Assembly: GCF_019343105.1 (NCBI RefSeq)
Contig: NZ_CP073764.1
Span: 124,001 to 188,000 of the forward strand
DNA: 64,000 nucleotides
Source of the DNA: Methylovirgula sp. HY1
GTDB lineage: Bacteria > Pseudomonadota > Alphaproteobacteria > Rhizobiales > Beijerinckiaceae
Reading direction: 5' to 3'
A model generated the notes under the pieces. It had not been told where the DNA came from and ran no database searches. It worked only from the letters and a program-made list of their open reading frames with translations. A program made the position numbers and the translations under genes. Positions 19,822-29,262 of this stretch are shown here, piece after piece. Numbering within the stretch: the first letter of the stretch is position 1; every line of letters starts with the position of its first letter.

Positions 19822-21255
19822 ATGAATTCGCTCTCCTTCGCGCTCGCGCATAGTCTTCCGGAAGTCGTCCTCGGGGCGGGCGCCATCGTGCTCGTGCTGT
19901 TTGGTGCGATCCGCGGTCGCGACAGCGATGGTCCGATGACTGAGCTTGCCGTCGCCATTCTCGGGCTTGCCATTCTCGTCATTCTGCTCGGCGGCAACAC
20001 CGATGCGACCGTCTATAATCACGCCTTCATCGACGACGCCTTCGGGCGCTTCATGAAAGTGCTCGCCTATAGTGGCTCGCTTGTCACTTTGCTGATGGCG
20101 CAGGATTTCCTGAAACAGGCCAAGATCGATAAATTTGAATTCCCGATCCTGGTGCTGTTGTCGACGCTCGGCATGTCGATGCTGATTTCAGCCGCGGGCC
20201 TCATCGCGCTCTATCTCGGCCTCGAATTGATGTCGCTGGCGCTCTATGTCATCGCCGCCTTTCACCGCGACGATAGGCGGGCTTCGGAAGCCGGCCTCAA
20301 ATATTTCGTGCTCGGCGCATTGTCCTCGGGCATGCTGCTCTATGGCGCTTCGCTCCTCTATGGCTTTGCAGGGACCGTCTCGTTCGCCGGCATTGCCGCG
20401 ACGCTGAAGGGCGCACCTGGCCTTGGCGTCATCTTCGGGCTGGTCTTTTTGATGGCTGGCCTCGCGTTCAAAATGTCGGCCGTGCCTTTTCATATGTGGA
20501 CGCCCGACGTTTATGAAGGCGCGCCGACGCCGGTGACGGCCTTTTTCGCAACGGCGCCGAAGCTCGCAGCCGTTGCCATTACGGTGCGTGTCGTCATGAC
20601 CGCCTTTCCTGCCATTACGACGCAATGGCAGCAGATCGTCATCTTCATCTCGATCCTGTCGATGGCGCTCGGTTCCTTCGCGGCGATCGGGCAGACCAAT
20701 ATCAAGCGGCTGATGGCCTATTCTTCGATTGGTCATATCGGCTTTGCGCTGGTTGGGCTTGCCGCGGGGACGCAGGCGGGTGTCGCCGGCGTGCTGTTCT
20801 ACATGGGCATCTATCTCGTGATGGTGCTCGGCACTTTTGCAGCGATTCTGTCGATGCGAATCGATGGTAAGCCGGTTGAGCTGATCAGCGATCTTTCCGG
20901 CCTCGCGCGTACCGATGGTGCCATGGCCTTCTTCATGGCGATGATGATGTTTTCGCTGGCTGGCATTCCGCCGCTAGCCGGCTTCTTCGCGAAATTCTAC
21001 GTATTCAATGCCGCGATCCAGGCGCATCTCTACGGCCTCGCGGTGATCGGATTTTTGACCAGCGTCGTGGCCGCGGTCTATTATCTGCGCATCGTCAAAG
21101 TCATTTATTTTGACGAGCCAGCCGTTGGCTTCGACAAAGCGGCGCCCGTGCTGCGCGTCGTATTGGCCGCGAGCGGCCTTCTGGTCGTATTTTTGTTTGC
21201 CTATCCTGCGCCGGCTGTTGAAGCCGCCAGCATTGCGGCGAGATCTCTGTTTTAA
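19822..21255 (+). CDS. nuoN: NADH-quinone oxidoreductase subunit N
   Basis: 477 residues, the third antiporter-like subunit, with FKMSAVPFHMWTPDVYEGAP and NIKRLMAYSSIGHIGFALVG. It is the last nuo gene; birA follows after 14 bases on the same strand. Confidence 0.97.
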   Translation: MNSLSFALAHSLPEVVLGAGAIVLVLFGAIRGRDSDGPMTELAVAILGLAILVILLGGNTDATVYNHAFIDDAFGRFMKVLAYSGSLVTLLMAQDFLKQAKIDKFEFPILVLLSTLGMSMLISAAGLIALYLGLELMSLALYVIAAFHRDDRRASEAGLKYFVLGALSSGMLLYGASLLYGFAGTVSFAGIAATLKGAPGLGVIFGLVFLMAGLAFKMSAVPFHMWTPDVYEGAPTPVTAFFATAPKLAAVAITVRVVMTAFPAITTQWQQIVIFISILSMALGSFAAIGQTNIKRLMAYSSIGHIGFALVGLAAGTQAGVAGVLFYMGIYLVMVLGTFAAILSMRIDGKPVELISDLSGLARTDGAMAFFMAMMMFSLAGIPPLAGFFAKFYVFNAAIQAHLYGLAVIGFLTSVVAAVYYLRIVKVIYFDEPAVGFDKAAPVLRVVLAASGLLVVFLFAYPAPAVEAASIAARSLF

Positions 21256-21269
21256 AGCGAAAGCTGCGC

Positions 21270-22067
21270 GTGGATCAGCCAAACCCGTTCCGGCTCGCGA
21301 AGAACGCGATCGAGCAAGATTGCCGGGCTTTGGTCTATGACGATATCGGCTCAACCAATGACGAGGCGATGCGCTTGGCGCGGGAAGGCGATCCCGGCCG
21401 CCTATGGCTGATCGCCAAGACGCAAAGCAAAGGTCGTGGTCGCCGCGGACGGCAATGGGCGTCGCCGGCGGGCAATCTCTATGCGAGCCTTTTGCTCATC
21501 GACGCGGTGCCGGCACGCTTTGCCCCGCAACTTGGTTTTGTTGCAGGTATTGCGCTGGCACATGCTTTGCGCGAATGTATCGGTGATGATCCGCGCTTAC
21601 GGCTTAAATGGCCGAATGACATTCTCTTTGACGGTGCCAAGCTTGCTGGAATTTTGCTTGAGAGTGCCGTACTGGCCGACGGCCGTTTTGCCTGCGTTTT
21701 GGGCATTGGCGTGAATTGCGTCACATATCCGAACGCGCTTTCCTATCGGGCCACGGCTTTGGCCGAGATAGCTGCGCGGCAATATCAAGCCGAAGACGTG
21801 TTTCTTCATCTCTCCGGCACTTTGCTCTCTGGCCTCGAGCTTTTTGCGAAAAATGCGGGTTTCGACGCCATCCGTCAGGAATGGCTGGCTTTTGCCGCGG
21901 GGCTCGGCGATCCGATCAGGGTCGAAACGCCGACAGGTTCAGTTATCGGGATTTTTCGGACAATCGACGCAAGCGGTCGGCTGATTCTTGCATGCGGCGA
22001 CACGGATAAAATCATTGAGGCCGGCGACGTTTGGCTGACCGAACCGGTGGAAGGGTCTATTGAATGA
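21270..22067 (+). CDS. birA: Biotin--[acetyl-CoA-carboxylase] ligase
   Basis: 265 residues starting at a GTG (21270). It has the biotin-protein ligase core: STNDEAMRLA, GRGRRGRQWASPAGNLYASL and LKWPNDILFDGAKLAGILLE. It lacks the N-terminal helix-turn-helix of E. coli BirA, so it should biotinylate carboxylases without acting as a repressor. The place directly after nuoN and before rnj is common in alphaproteobacteria. Confidence 0.95.
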   Translation: MDQPNPFRLAKNAIEQDCRALVYDDIGSTNDEAMRLAREGDPGRLWLIAKTQSKGRGRRGRQWASPAGNLYASLLLIDAVPARFAPQLGFVAGIALAHALRECIGDDPRLRLKWPNDILFDGAKLAGILLESAVLADGRFACVLGIGVNCVTYPNALSYRATALAEIAARQYQAEDVFLHLSGTLLSGLELFAKNAGFDAIRQEWLAFAAGLGDPIRVETPTGSVIGIFRTIDASGRLILACGDTDKIIEAGDVWLTEPVEGSIE

Positions 22068-22098
22068 GGTGCGGGTGGTTGGAAGAAGGGCGGCGCTG

Positions 22099-23772
22099 AT
22101 GCGCGAAGATGTTGACGAACTTCTCTTCGTGCCGCTCGGAGGCCTTGGCGAGATCGGGATGAACCTCTCGCTCTACGGACTGGGGCCGAAAGGCAATCGC
22201 AAATGGCTGATGGTCGATTGCGGCGTAACGTTCGCGGGACCGCAAGAGGCGGGAATCGACATTATCGTTCCCGATCCGCGCTTCATCGGACAGATTCAGC
22301 GTGATCTCGTCGGCGGCATCATCACCCACGCCCATGAAGATCATATCGGCGCCATTGCCGATCTCTGGCCTTGGTTGAATTGCCCGCTTTATGCGACGCC
22401 TTTCGCCGCCGGACTTTTCGAAATGCGCGTGCTGAAAGAGGCCGGCGCTCCCGATATTCGGATGAAGACGGTTCAGCAAGGCACACGCCTGGCGCTTGAT
22501 CCTTTCGATGTGGAATTCATTCCGGTCGCGCATTCCATTCCCGAGGCCTGCGCCTTGGCGATTCGCACACGGCTCGGCACCGTGCTGCATACGGGTGATT
22601 GGAAGATCGATCCGCAGCCGGGGATTGGCGCGCTGACGGATGTGCGCCGGCTGATGGAGATCGGCGACGAGGGCGTGCTCGCTCTGGTCTGCGATTCGAC
22701 CAATATTTTGCGCGACGGCGTGAGCCCTTCCGAGGGCGAGGTCGCAAAGACTTTGCACGAGGTCATCAAGGCGGCGCGCGGCCGCGTCGTCGTGACGACC
22801 TTCGCGTCCAATGTCGCGCGTCTTCGCGCCGTCGCCTTGGCCGCGTCGGCGGCGCAGCGCAAAGTCGTGCTCGTCGGCCGGGCGATGGAGCGCGTCGTCG
22901 CCGTTGCCCGCGATTGCGGCTATCTCGAAGATGTTCCGCCCTTTCTCTCGGCCGAGGCGTTTTCCTCCCTGCCACGCGACGAGATCGTCGTGCTTGCGAC
23001 CGGCAGCCAAGGCGAGAACCGCGCCGCCATCGCGCGCATATCCGAGGATGAACATCCGGTCGTGAAACTCGCGCCCGGCGACAGCGTGATCTTTTCGTCG
23101 CGGACGATCCCCGGCAATGAGAGAGATGTCGGACGCATCATCAATAATCTCATCAAGCAGGGGATTGAAGTCATCACCGACCGCATGGCGCTGATCCATG
23201 CTTCGGGCCATCCGCGCCGCGATGAGGTCGCGCAATTCCATAAATGGATCCGGCCGAAGATTGTCATTCCGGCGCATGGTGAGGAAGTCCATCTCAACGA
23301 ACATGCGCGTCTCGCGACGCGCTGGGGCGCGGAGCATGTCGTCAAAGCGCATGATGGCGACGTCGTGCAGCTCGCACCAGGCGCGCCAGGGATTGTCGAC
23401 GAGGCGCCGACGGGCCGTCTATGCAAGGACGGCAATACGCTGGTGCCAATCGGCGACGAAAGCCTGCGCATGCGCCAGAAACTGGCGTTTTCCGGCATCG
23501 TCACGGTTGCGCTCGCGGTCGATCGCAAGGGCGAGATGGTGGGCGTTCCCGATGTCATTTTGGCTGGTCTGCCGGCGAAGACCGGTGCCTCCGGCGCAAA
23601 GCTTGACGAAGTGGTCGACGACGCTTTGTTTCAGACTTTCGAGGGGCTGCCGCGGCCGCAACGCCGCGATGCCAATCTCGTTTCGGGAGCCATCGAAAAG
23701 GCTGTCCGCAATGCCGTGCAGGGCGCTTGGGGCAAGCGGCCCGCCGTGCATGTACTCGTCATCGAAGTCTAA
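22099..23772 (+). CDS. rnj: Ribonuclease J
   Basis: 557 residues from the ATG at 22099 with a purine-rich GGAAGAAGGGCGG upstream; TTG at 22060, overlapping birA, is the alternative. It has a metallo-beta-lactamase/beta-CASP fold with the zinc motif THAHEDHIGAI, SIPEACALAI, LHTGDWKID and the beta-CASP ATGSQGE. It processes and degrades mRNA and rRNA from 5' ends. Its 3' end is 5 bases from a convergent tautomerase gene. Confidence 0.95.
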   Translation: MREDVDELLFVPLGGLGEIGMNLSLYGLGPKGNRKWLMVDCGVTFAGPQEAGIDIIVPDPRFIGQIQRDLVGGIITHAHEDHIGAIADLWPWLNCPLYATPFAAGLFEMRVLKEAGAPDIRMKTVQQGTRLALDPFDVEFIPVAHSIPEACALAIRTRLGTVLHTGDWKIDPQPGIGALTDVRRLMEIGDEGVLALVCDSTNILRDGVSPSEGEVAKTLHEVIKAARGRVVVTTFASNVARLRAVALAASAAQRKVVLVGRAMERVVAVARDCGYLEDVPPFLSAEAFSSLPRDEIVVLATGSQGENRAAIARISEDEHPVVKLAPGDSVIFSSRTIPGNERDVGRIINNLIKQGIEVITDRMALIHASGHPRRDEVAQFHKWIRPKIVIPAHGEEVHLNEHARLATRWGAEHVVKAHDGDVVQLAPGAPGIVDEAPTGRLCKDGNTLVPIGDESLRMRQKLAFSGIVTVALAVDRKGEMVGVPDVILAGLPAKTGASGAKLDEVVDDALFQTFEGLPRPQRRDANLVSGAIEKAVRNAVQGAWGKRPAVHVLVIEV

Positions 23773-23777
23773 GCCGC

Positions 23778-24158
23778 TTACGCATATTGCGCGATGCCAT
23801 TGCCGAAGGACCAGTTCTCCTTCGGCACTTCGACCAGATTGATAAAAATATTTTCCGGCCGAATCCCGGGATCGCGTCCCAGCTTTTCGGCGATAGCGGC
23901 GAAAAGCGCCTTCTTCTGTTCGACGGTCCGGGTATTGTTCGCGGTGATCTGAATGATCACGAGATCGTCGTCGCGGGCGATGCCGAGATAGTTCGTACTA
24001 TAGGCGAAACCGTCCGCATCATGCTCGTCGATCAGCATGAAGCGATCTTCTTCCGGCACGTTGAAGGCCTCGCGCATGGCGGCGTAGACATGATCGAGGA
24101 CGGCACGCTTATAGGCGGATGATTTGCCCTTTCGCAAGGACACGCGCGTCAGTGGCAT
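23778..24158 (-). CDS. Tautomerase-family protein
   Basis: 126 residues beginning MPLTRVSLRKGKS, so the mature protein starts with the Pro1 that is the catalytic base of the 4-oxalocrotonate tautomerase superfamily. The length and the later ENIFINLVEVPKENWSFGNG fit the longer tautomerase_2 group. The substrate cannot be told from sequence. It is downstream of NDH-2 on the same strand with a 69-base gap. Confidence 0.85.
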   Translation of the reverse strand: MPLTRVSLRKGKSSAYKRAVLDHVYAAMREAFNVPEEDRFMLIDEHDADGFAYSTNYLGIARDDDLVIIQITANNTRTVEQKKALFAAIAEKLGRDPGIRPENIFINLVEVPKENWSFGNGIAQYA

Positions 24159-24227
24159 GATTGAAACTCGAACCGATGATGATTGAGGGAAGCGTTCGCG
24201 GCGCGCGCTGGCGGCACGCCGGACCGG

Positions 24228-25529
24228 TCACTTGGCGATGTCATCGGCATGTTTGGCGTTTTGTACATGATCCGGCAGAGCGATGATGCGCGCGCCGCGA
24301 TGCGAGGTGAAGACCTGGTTGAGCCAGGAAATCGCGACGACGAAGCGATTGCGGATGCCGATCAAGAAATAGATATGCGCCACGCTCCAGAAAAGCCAAC
24401 CGATGAAGCCCTTCAAGGTGAGATGATCGAGGTTGAGCTTGACGACGGCGGAATGGGTGCCGATCGTCGCGAGATCGCCTTGGTGATGATAGACGAAGGG
24501 GGCAGGGTGCGGCTTGCCGTTTAATTCGCCGGCAATGAGCTTGCCGACATAATAGCCCATCTGTTTCGCCGCGGGTGCGATGCCGGGCACGGGCTGACCT
24601 TTGCGATCGTTGATGGCGGCCGTATCGCCGATCGCGAAGATCTCCTGATGTCCGGGAACGGAGAGGTCGGGCGTAACCTTGACGCGGCCGGCCGGATCAT
24701 GGGGCGCGCCAATCCATTCCGCCGCCGGCGATGCGATGACACCGGCGCCCCAGATGATCGTGCTCGCCTCGATCCGCTGTCCGTCGACGGTAACGCCATG
24801 GGCGTCGCAATCGGTCACGCGCGAGGAGGTCATGACAGTTACGCCCTTTTTTTCGAGCGTATCCTTGGCATAGTCCGAAAGCTTTTCAGGAAAGCTCGGC
24901 AGCAGTCGAGGGCCGGCTTCGATCAGCAAAATGCGGGCAGAGCGCGGATCGATCTCGCAGAAATCATTGGGCAGAGCGTGTAAGGCGACTTCGGCGATCG
25001 CGCCGGCCATTTCGACGCCGGTCGGGCCGCCGCCGACGATCACGAAAGTCAGCAACGCGCGCCGCTTCGCCTCGTCGGACACGAGTTCGGCATGTTCAAA
25101 GGCGAGCAGCAGCCGACTACGGATCTCGGTCGCATTGGAAATGGTCTTGAGGCCGGGCGCATATTCGGCCCATTCGTCATGGCCGAAATAGGAGTGCGTC
25201 GCGCCGGTCGCCAGCACGAGATAGTCGTAAGGCAGGCTGACCGAATCGGTGCGGACGATCTTTGCCGCCACGTCGACGCCCGTGACCTCGGTCATCAAGA
25301 CCCGGACGTTGCGCTGGCTGCGCAGAATGCCGCGAATCGGCCAGGCGATATCGGCCGGGGACACGACGGCAGTCGCCACCTGATAGAGCAGCGGCTGGAA
25401 ACAATGATGGTTTTGCCGATCGACGACGGTGATCTCGATTGGGAGGCCATTGAGAGCGCGGGCGACGGAAAGTCCGCCAAAACCGCCGCCGACGATGACG
25501 ACTTTCTTGCCGTTGGGATAATGCTCCAC
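24228..25529 (-). CDS. ndh: Type II NADH dehydrogenase (NDH-2)
   Basis: 433 residues from a GTG at 25529 with GAAGG 6-7 bases upstream. Two dinucleotide-binding folds show VVIVGGGFGGLSVA (FAD) and FVIVGGGPTGVEMAGAIAE (NADH), then IFAIGDTAAI. The C-terminal part (LKGFIGWLFWSVAHIYFLIG) is a membrane-binding helix. It oxidises NADH and reduces quinone without pumping protons, giving the cell a bypass to complex I encoded just upstream. The gene is divergent from malate synthase. Confidence 0.93.
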   Translation of the reverse strand: MEHYPNGKKVVIVGGGFGGLSVARALNGLPIEITVVDRQNHHCFQPLLYQVATAVVSPADIAWPIRGILRSQRNVRVLMTEVTGVDVAAKIVRTDSVSLPYDYLVLATGATHSYFGHDEWAEYAPGLKTISNATEIRSRLLLAFEHAELVSDEAKRRALLTFVIVGGGPTGVEMAGAIAEVALHALPNDFCEIDPRSARILLIEAGPRLLPSFPEKLSDYAKDTLEKKGVTVMTSSRVTDCDAHGVTVDGQRIEASTIIWGAGVIASPAAEWIGAPHDPAGRVKVTPDLSVPGHQEIFAIGDTAAINDRKGQPVPGIAPAAKQMGYYVGKLIAGELNGKPHPAPFVYHHQGDLATIGTHSAVVKLNLDHLTLKGFIGWLFWSVAHIYFLIGIRNRFVVAISWLNQVFTSHRGARIIALPDHVQNAKHADDIAK

Positions 25530-25858
25530 GCGTTACCTTCGCTCGGTCTGAGAGGTCTTTTTCGGGATGAAGCTGGCTCCGCGCAATCTAGCGCGAATCA
25601 CGCTTCTCACTTGAGAAATAAATTAAATCGATCATTTAAAAATTCTATTCGCGAAGACTTGAGAGGCTCCAAAAGCATGTGGAGAGCTTCGTCTTGGGCG
25701 CAATCGCCGGCGCGGCAGGTATGTCCTTCGGCGATGGATCATCCATCTTTCGACATAGGCATATGGTATGCCTTGTCTTTCGTCTGACTATGCGGGGTTC
25801 AAAATCCTTGCTTTAAGCCGCCTTTCGCGGCCAAGCCGGCGGATTGGGAGTCGAGACG
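25530..25858. other. Divergent regulatory region between ndh and glcB
   Basis: 329 bases with an AT-rich core (25605-25660). It holds a small dyad TTCTCA-CT-TGAGAA at 25604-25617, about 75 bases upstream of ndh, and the palindrome at 25758-25774 upstream of glcB. No gene is seen. Confidence 0.55.
25758..25774. promoter_or_regulatory. Candidate operator upstream of malate synthase
   Basis: AGGCATA-TGG-TATGCCT is a perfect 7-bp dyad around 3 bases, 85 bases upstream of the glcB start. The size suits a dimeric repressor of the GntR or similar class; the regulator is not identified. Confidence 0.45.
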
Positions 25859-28033
25859 ATGGATGATGATTATCGCGACATTCTCGGCCTAAAAATCACG
25901 TCTGTGCTGCATGATTTCATCGTGCAGGAGGCGCTTCCCGAGACCGGAATCGCAGCCTCGGCCTTTTGGGCCGGTCTGGCGCAGCTTGTCGCGGAATTCG
26001 CCCCCAAAATCGAGGCGCAGCTCCATTTTCGCGATGTGCTCCAAGCCAAGATCGACGCTTATCATAGCGGGCGTAAGGACCAGGCGTTGCCGGCCGCCGC
26101 TTATGAAGCCTTCTTGCGCGACATCGGCTATCTGATCCCAGAGCCGGAGGATTTCGCGATCGCCACCGCCCATGTCGATGCGGAGATCGCGGAGATCGCA
26201 GCGCCGCAATTGGTCGTGCCGCTTTCCAACCCGCGTTATGTGCTGAACGCCGCCAACGCGCGATGGGGTTCGCTCTATGATGCGCTCTATGGCACCGATG
26301 CCATTCCCGCGTCGGGCGGCGCTGAGCGCCACGCCGGCTATAATCCGGTTCGTGGCGAAAAGGTCATTGCCTGGGCGCGCGATTTTCTCGATCAATGTGT
26401 GCCGTTGGCAAAGGGCAGCCATAACGACGTCACGGCCTATCGAATCGGCGCAGGCGGGCTCGAAGCGCGGCGCGCAACCGGCGACGTGAGCGGCTTGAAG
26501 AACCCCGGCCAGTTTCGCGCCTATCGCGGCGATGCCTCTGCGCCCTCGGCAATCCTGCTGCGCAACAACGGCCTCCACATCGAACTCGTGATCGATCGTA
26601 CCCATCCGATCGGCCGCACCGATTCCGCCGGCGTCGCCGATGTGATCCTCGAGGCTGCGGTCACGACGATCATGGATCTCGAAGACAGCGTCGCCGCCGT
26701 CGATGCGGCCGACAAGGTTGCGCTGTATCGCAATTGGCTCGGCCTGATGACAGGGACGATCAGCACCATCTTCGAGAAGGGGGACCGTAAGCTGGAGCGC
26801 CGCCTCGCACCGGACAGGCTCTATACGCAGGCCGATGGCACGACGCTGGCGCTCTCCGGGCGCAGCCTCATGTTGGTGCGCAATGTCGGGCCTCACATGA
26901 TGAGCGACGCCGTGCTTTTTGCCGGCGCGCCGGTGCCGGAAACTCTGCTCGACGCCTATGTGACCGCGCTTCTGGCGCTGCATGACTTGCACCGCGCCGA
27001 AGGGCGGCGCAACAGCGCTGAGGCGTCCGTCTATATCGTGAAGCCGAAACTGCATGGTCCGGCGGAAGTCGCGCTCGCGGCCGAGATCTTCGCGGCCGTC
27101 GAGGATTTGCTCGGCCTGCCGCGCTTCACCTTGAAAATGGGGATCATGGACGAAGAGCGGCGCACCACCGTCAATCTCAAGGCGGCGATCAAGGCAGCCG
27201 CGGATCGAATCGTCTTCATCAACACGGGCTTCCTCGATCGCACCGGCGACGAAATCCATACGTCGATGGAAGCCGGACCGATGATCCGCAAGGACGATAT
27301 GAAAAAAGCCGCCTGGATCGCGGCCTATGAGGATTGGAATGTCGATGTCGGCCTGGCCTGCGGTCTGCCGGGACGGGCGCAGATCGGCAAGGGCATGTGG
27401 GCGGTGCCGGACCGTATGGCCGCCATGCTGACGGAAAAGATCGCGCATCCGCGGGCCGGTGCCAATACGGCTTGGGTGCCGTCGCCGACCGCAGCGACCT
27501 TGCACGCCACGCATTACCATCATGTCGATGTCGCGCGCCGTCAGCAGGAATTGCGCAACCGCCCGCGCGCCAAGCTCTCCGATATTCTCACCATTCCCGT
27601 TTGCCGCGGCAATTGGGAGCCGGGCGACGTGCAAGAGGAACTCGACAATAATTGTCAGGGCATCCTCGGCTATGTCGTGCGCTGGATCGAGCGCGGCATA
27701 GGCTGTTCGAAAGTGCCGGATATTCATGATGTGGGGCTGATGGAAGACCGTGCTACTTTGCGGATATCGAGTCAGCATGTCGCCAATTGGCTGCATCATG
27801 GAATCGTCAGCGAAGCGCAAGTGTCGGATACGCTGAAGCGTATGGCGGCCATTGTCGACCGCCAGAATAATATCGATTCGGTTTATCAGCCGATGGCGCC
27901 ATCTTTCGATGGTCCAGCTTTCAAGGCCGCGGCGGATCTCATCTTCAAGGGACGCGCGCAGCCCAACGGCTATACGGAATTCGTGCTGCATGAGCGCCGC
28001 CGCGAGGCGAAGGCGCATGCGACGCGGATGTGA
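25859..28033 (+). CDS. glcB: Malate synthase G
   Basis: 724 residues from the ATG at 25859 ([10 protein letters not shown]), the usual length of the G isoform; an in-frame TTG lies five codons upstream. Key stretches are [39 protein letters not shown] and [20 protein letters not shown], with the Mg- and glyoxylate-binding Glu/Asp residues. It condenses glyoxylate with acetyl-CoA to malate, needed for growth on C2 compounds or to consume glyoxylate in C1 metabolism. No isocitrate lyase gene is nearby. Confidence 0.97.
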   Translation: MDDDYRDILGLKITSVLHDFIVQEALPETGIAASAFWAGLAQLVAEFAPKIEAQLHFRDVLQAKIDAYHSGRKDQALPAAAYEAFLRDIGYLIPEPEDFAIATAHVDAEIAEIAAPQLVVPLSNPRYVLNAANARWGSLYDALYGTDAIPASGGAERHAGYNPVRGEKVIAWARDFLDQCVPLAKGSHNDVTAYRIGAGGLEARRATGDVSGLKNPGQFRAYRGDASAPSAILLRNNGLHIELVIDRTHPIGRTDSAGVADVILEAAVTTIMDLEDSVAAVDAADKVALYRNWLGLMTGTISTIFEKGDRKLERRLAPDRLYTQADGTTLALSGRSLMLVRNVGPHMMSDAVLFAGAPVPETLLDAYVTALLALHDLHRAEGRRNSAEASVYIVKPKLHGPAEVALAAEIFAAVEDLLGLPRFTLKMGIMDEERRTTVNLKAAIKAAADRIVFINTGFLDRTGDEIHTSMEAGPMIRKDDMKKAAWIAAYEDWNVDVGLACGLPGRAQIGKGMWAVPDRMAAMLTEKIAHPRAGANTAWVPSPTAATLHATHYHHVDVARRQQELRNRPRAKLSDILTIPVCRGNWEPGDVQEELDNNCQGILGYVVRWIERGIGCSKVPDIHDVGLMEDRATLRISSQHVANWLHHGIVSEAQVSDTLKRMAAIVDRQNNIDSVYQPMAPSFDGPAFKAAADLIFKGRAQPNGYTEFVLHERRREAKAHATRM

Positions 28034-28163
28034 TCAAGATGGCCAGGCCCATCGTTGCCGTCGTGAAGCGGCGGCTTCGGTGATTGCGGTTGGCAGCGGT
28101 GCTGCCAGGGGCCGTGAGGCCCGGTCATTCAAATTGGCTTAGGGCTCAGCATTCATGAAAATT

Positions 28164-28194
28164 AGAGGGCCGCGCGATGATGCCACGGCTCTCT
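28164..28194 (+). terminator. Possible terminator hairpin after glcB
   Basis: AGAGGGCCG and CGGCTCTCT form a 9-bp stem with one mismatch, followed by TCTTCTTGT. The run of T is weak, so this is tentative. Confidence 0.35.
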
Positions 28195-28227
28195 TCTTGT
28201 GTGGCGGCTAACCTTGAGATGGGCGAC

Positions 28228-28524
28228 TCACGAATCGAGATGCAGGATCACTGGGGCCGTGGATGCATAGTTCGGAATATCTGCGACCACCTTCTGGCCC
28301 TCAGGCGAGCCGAGCGCGTCCATGATCGCCTTCAGGCTGTCGAAGGTGCCGACGAACATCCAGAAGAAGGCGCCGTCTTTGCCTTCGAGATCGGTAGTCG
28401 GCCCAAAGGTGCAGTCGCGCAGGCCCGGCATTTTCTCGACGAGAGGCATATGGGTTTCCCGGAAATATTTGCTGAATTTCGCGGGGTCGCTCGGCTTCGT
28501 ATATAAAACGACGAGCTTGCTCAT
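28228..28524 (-). CDS. EthD-family ferredoxin-like-fold protein
   Basis: 98 residues from the ATG at 28524, which has AAGGAG 9 bases upstream. It begins MSKLVVLYTKPSDPAKFSKY and contains YFRETHMPLVEKMPGLRDCT, the typical EthD stress-responsive alpha/beta-barrel pattern with its conserved His. Members assist ether or aromatic degradation or are of unknown role; the substrate here is unknown. It is convergent with glcB. Confidence 0.85.
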   Translation of the reverse strand: MSKLVVLYTKPSDPAKFSKYFRETHMPLVEKMPGLRDCTFGPTTDLEGKDGAFFWMFVGTFDSLKAIMDALGSPEGQKVVADIPNYASTAPVILHLDS

Positions 28525-28643
28525 GATCTGTGCTCCTTGGTGAAATGTGGGTGGCCACCGACCTGACAAACACGGAGCCTGGATTGTCTCCATGTGCTTG
28601 TGTGAACCGGGGCGTTTGGGTGATCTGCGTGGCCAACGGCTTT

Positions 28644-28690
28644 CGAGTGGGATGAGGAAAAGTGTGAGCGGTTTTCCGCATCCCGCTCTA
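28644..28690. repeat. Dispersed palindromic repeat, GGGATGAGG/CATCCC type
   Basis: A stem-loop element with GTGGGATGAGGAAAAGTGTG and GGTTTTCCGCATCCCGCTCT. An inverted copy, better preserved, lies at 34761-34811. Confidence 0.7.
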
Positions 28691-28701
28691 AGCTATTTGA
28701 A

Positions 28702-28750
28702 TCGATCACGATGATTTTGGATTGATTCAATCCAAAATCATCGTGATCGA
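28702..28750. repeat. 49-base near-perfect palindrome
   Basis: Arms 28702-28724 and 28728-28750 are 23-base perfect reverse complements around ATT. The sequence ATGATTTTGGATTGA recurs at 30069 and 34705, so this is a dispersed repeat and not a site unique to one gene. Confidence 0.8.
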
Positions 28751-29106
28751 ATCGGCGGTTGACGGCGAAGCCGAGCAGATGAGTGTATCTGGTAGATTCT
28801 ATTTTCGCCGATTGCGTGGCATTCGGCAACCGCGATGCGTATTTTCTTCGTCTGCGGATCGCACAGCGCTTCGGCCAAATTGATCATCGAGCTCACCAAA
28901 GGGCGAGCGTTTCGCGATCGTGAATGAAGCCGAGACCGAGGCGTGCTGAGGCGATCGGTGGCGCACATGCTGCCAGCGAGCGCACACGATCCCTTTTGGC
29001 GTCAGCGCCAGTTTGCCGGATGCCCGCCGCGCGTCGCGTGAGTTTTTTCGTGTTCGCGGGACAAAGAAGACGGGCGCCGTTGTCCGCCTTGCCCGCCCCG
29101 CATCAT

Positions 29107-29262
29107 CTATAGCCGGCCGACGAGGGCGAGGATCAAGACGATCACGAGGACAAGGCCCAAGCCTCCGGAAGGATAATAGCCCCAGCCCGAAGCGTAAGGC
29201 CAGGTTGGCAGAGCGCCCACGACCAGCAACACGAGAATGATGAGAAGGATTGTCCGCAACAT
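29107..29262 (-). CDS. DUF3309-family mini membrane protein
   Basis: A 51-residue protein. It starts MLRTILLIILVLLVVGALPT, continues with an aromatic-Gly turn WPYASGWGYYPSGG, and ends in a second hydrophobic helix (LGLVLVIVLILALVGRL). This two-helix pattern is the DUF3309 family, common in Hyphomicrobiales and of unknown function. It should sit in the inner membrane as a hairpin. There is no good ribosome site, and the gene is isolated. Confidence 0.8.
   Translation of the reverse strand: MLRTILLIILVLLVVGALPTWPYASGWGYYPSGGLGLVLVIVLILALVGRL

Larger units (their letters stand above)
28525..29106. other. Gene-poor, palindrome-containing region
   Basis: 582 bases. The left part holds the paired palindromic repeat at 28644-28750. 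The rest (28800-29100) has open frames on the minus strand but no recognisable protein, ribosome site or codon pattern; it could be a decayed gene. Confidence 0.5.

Noticed and set aside
25889-28018. A long minus-strand open frame opposite malate synthase
   Set aside because: No ribosome site or family motifs; malate synthase G is unambiguous on the plus strand.
28800-29100. A small gene on the minus strand in the gene-poor region
   Set aside because: Several frames are open but none has a ribosome site, family likeness or consistent codon use.
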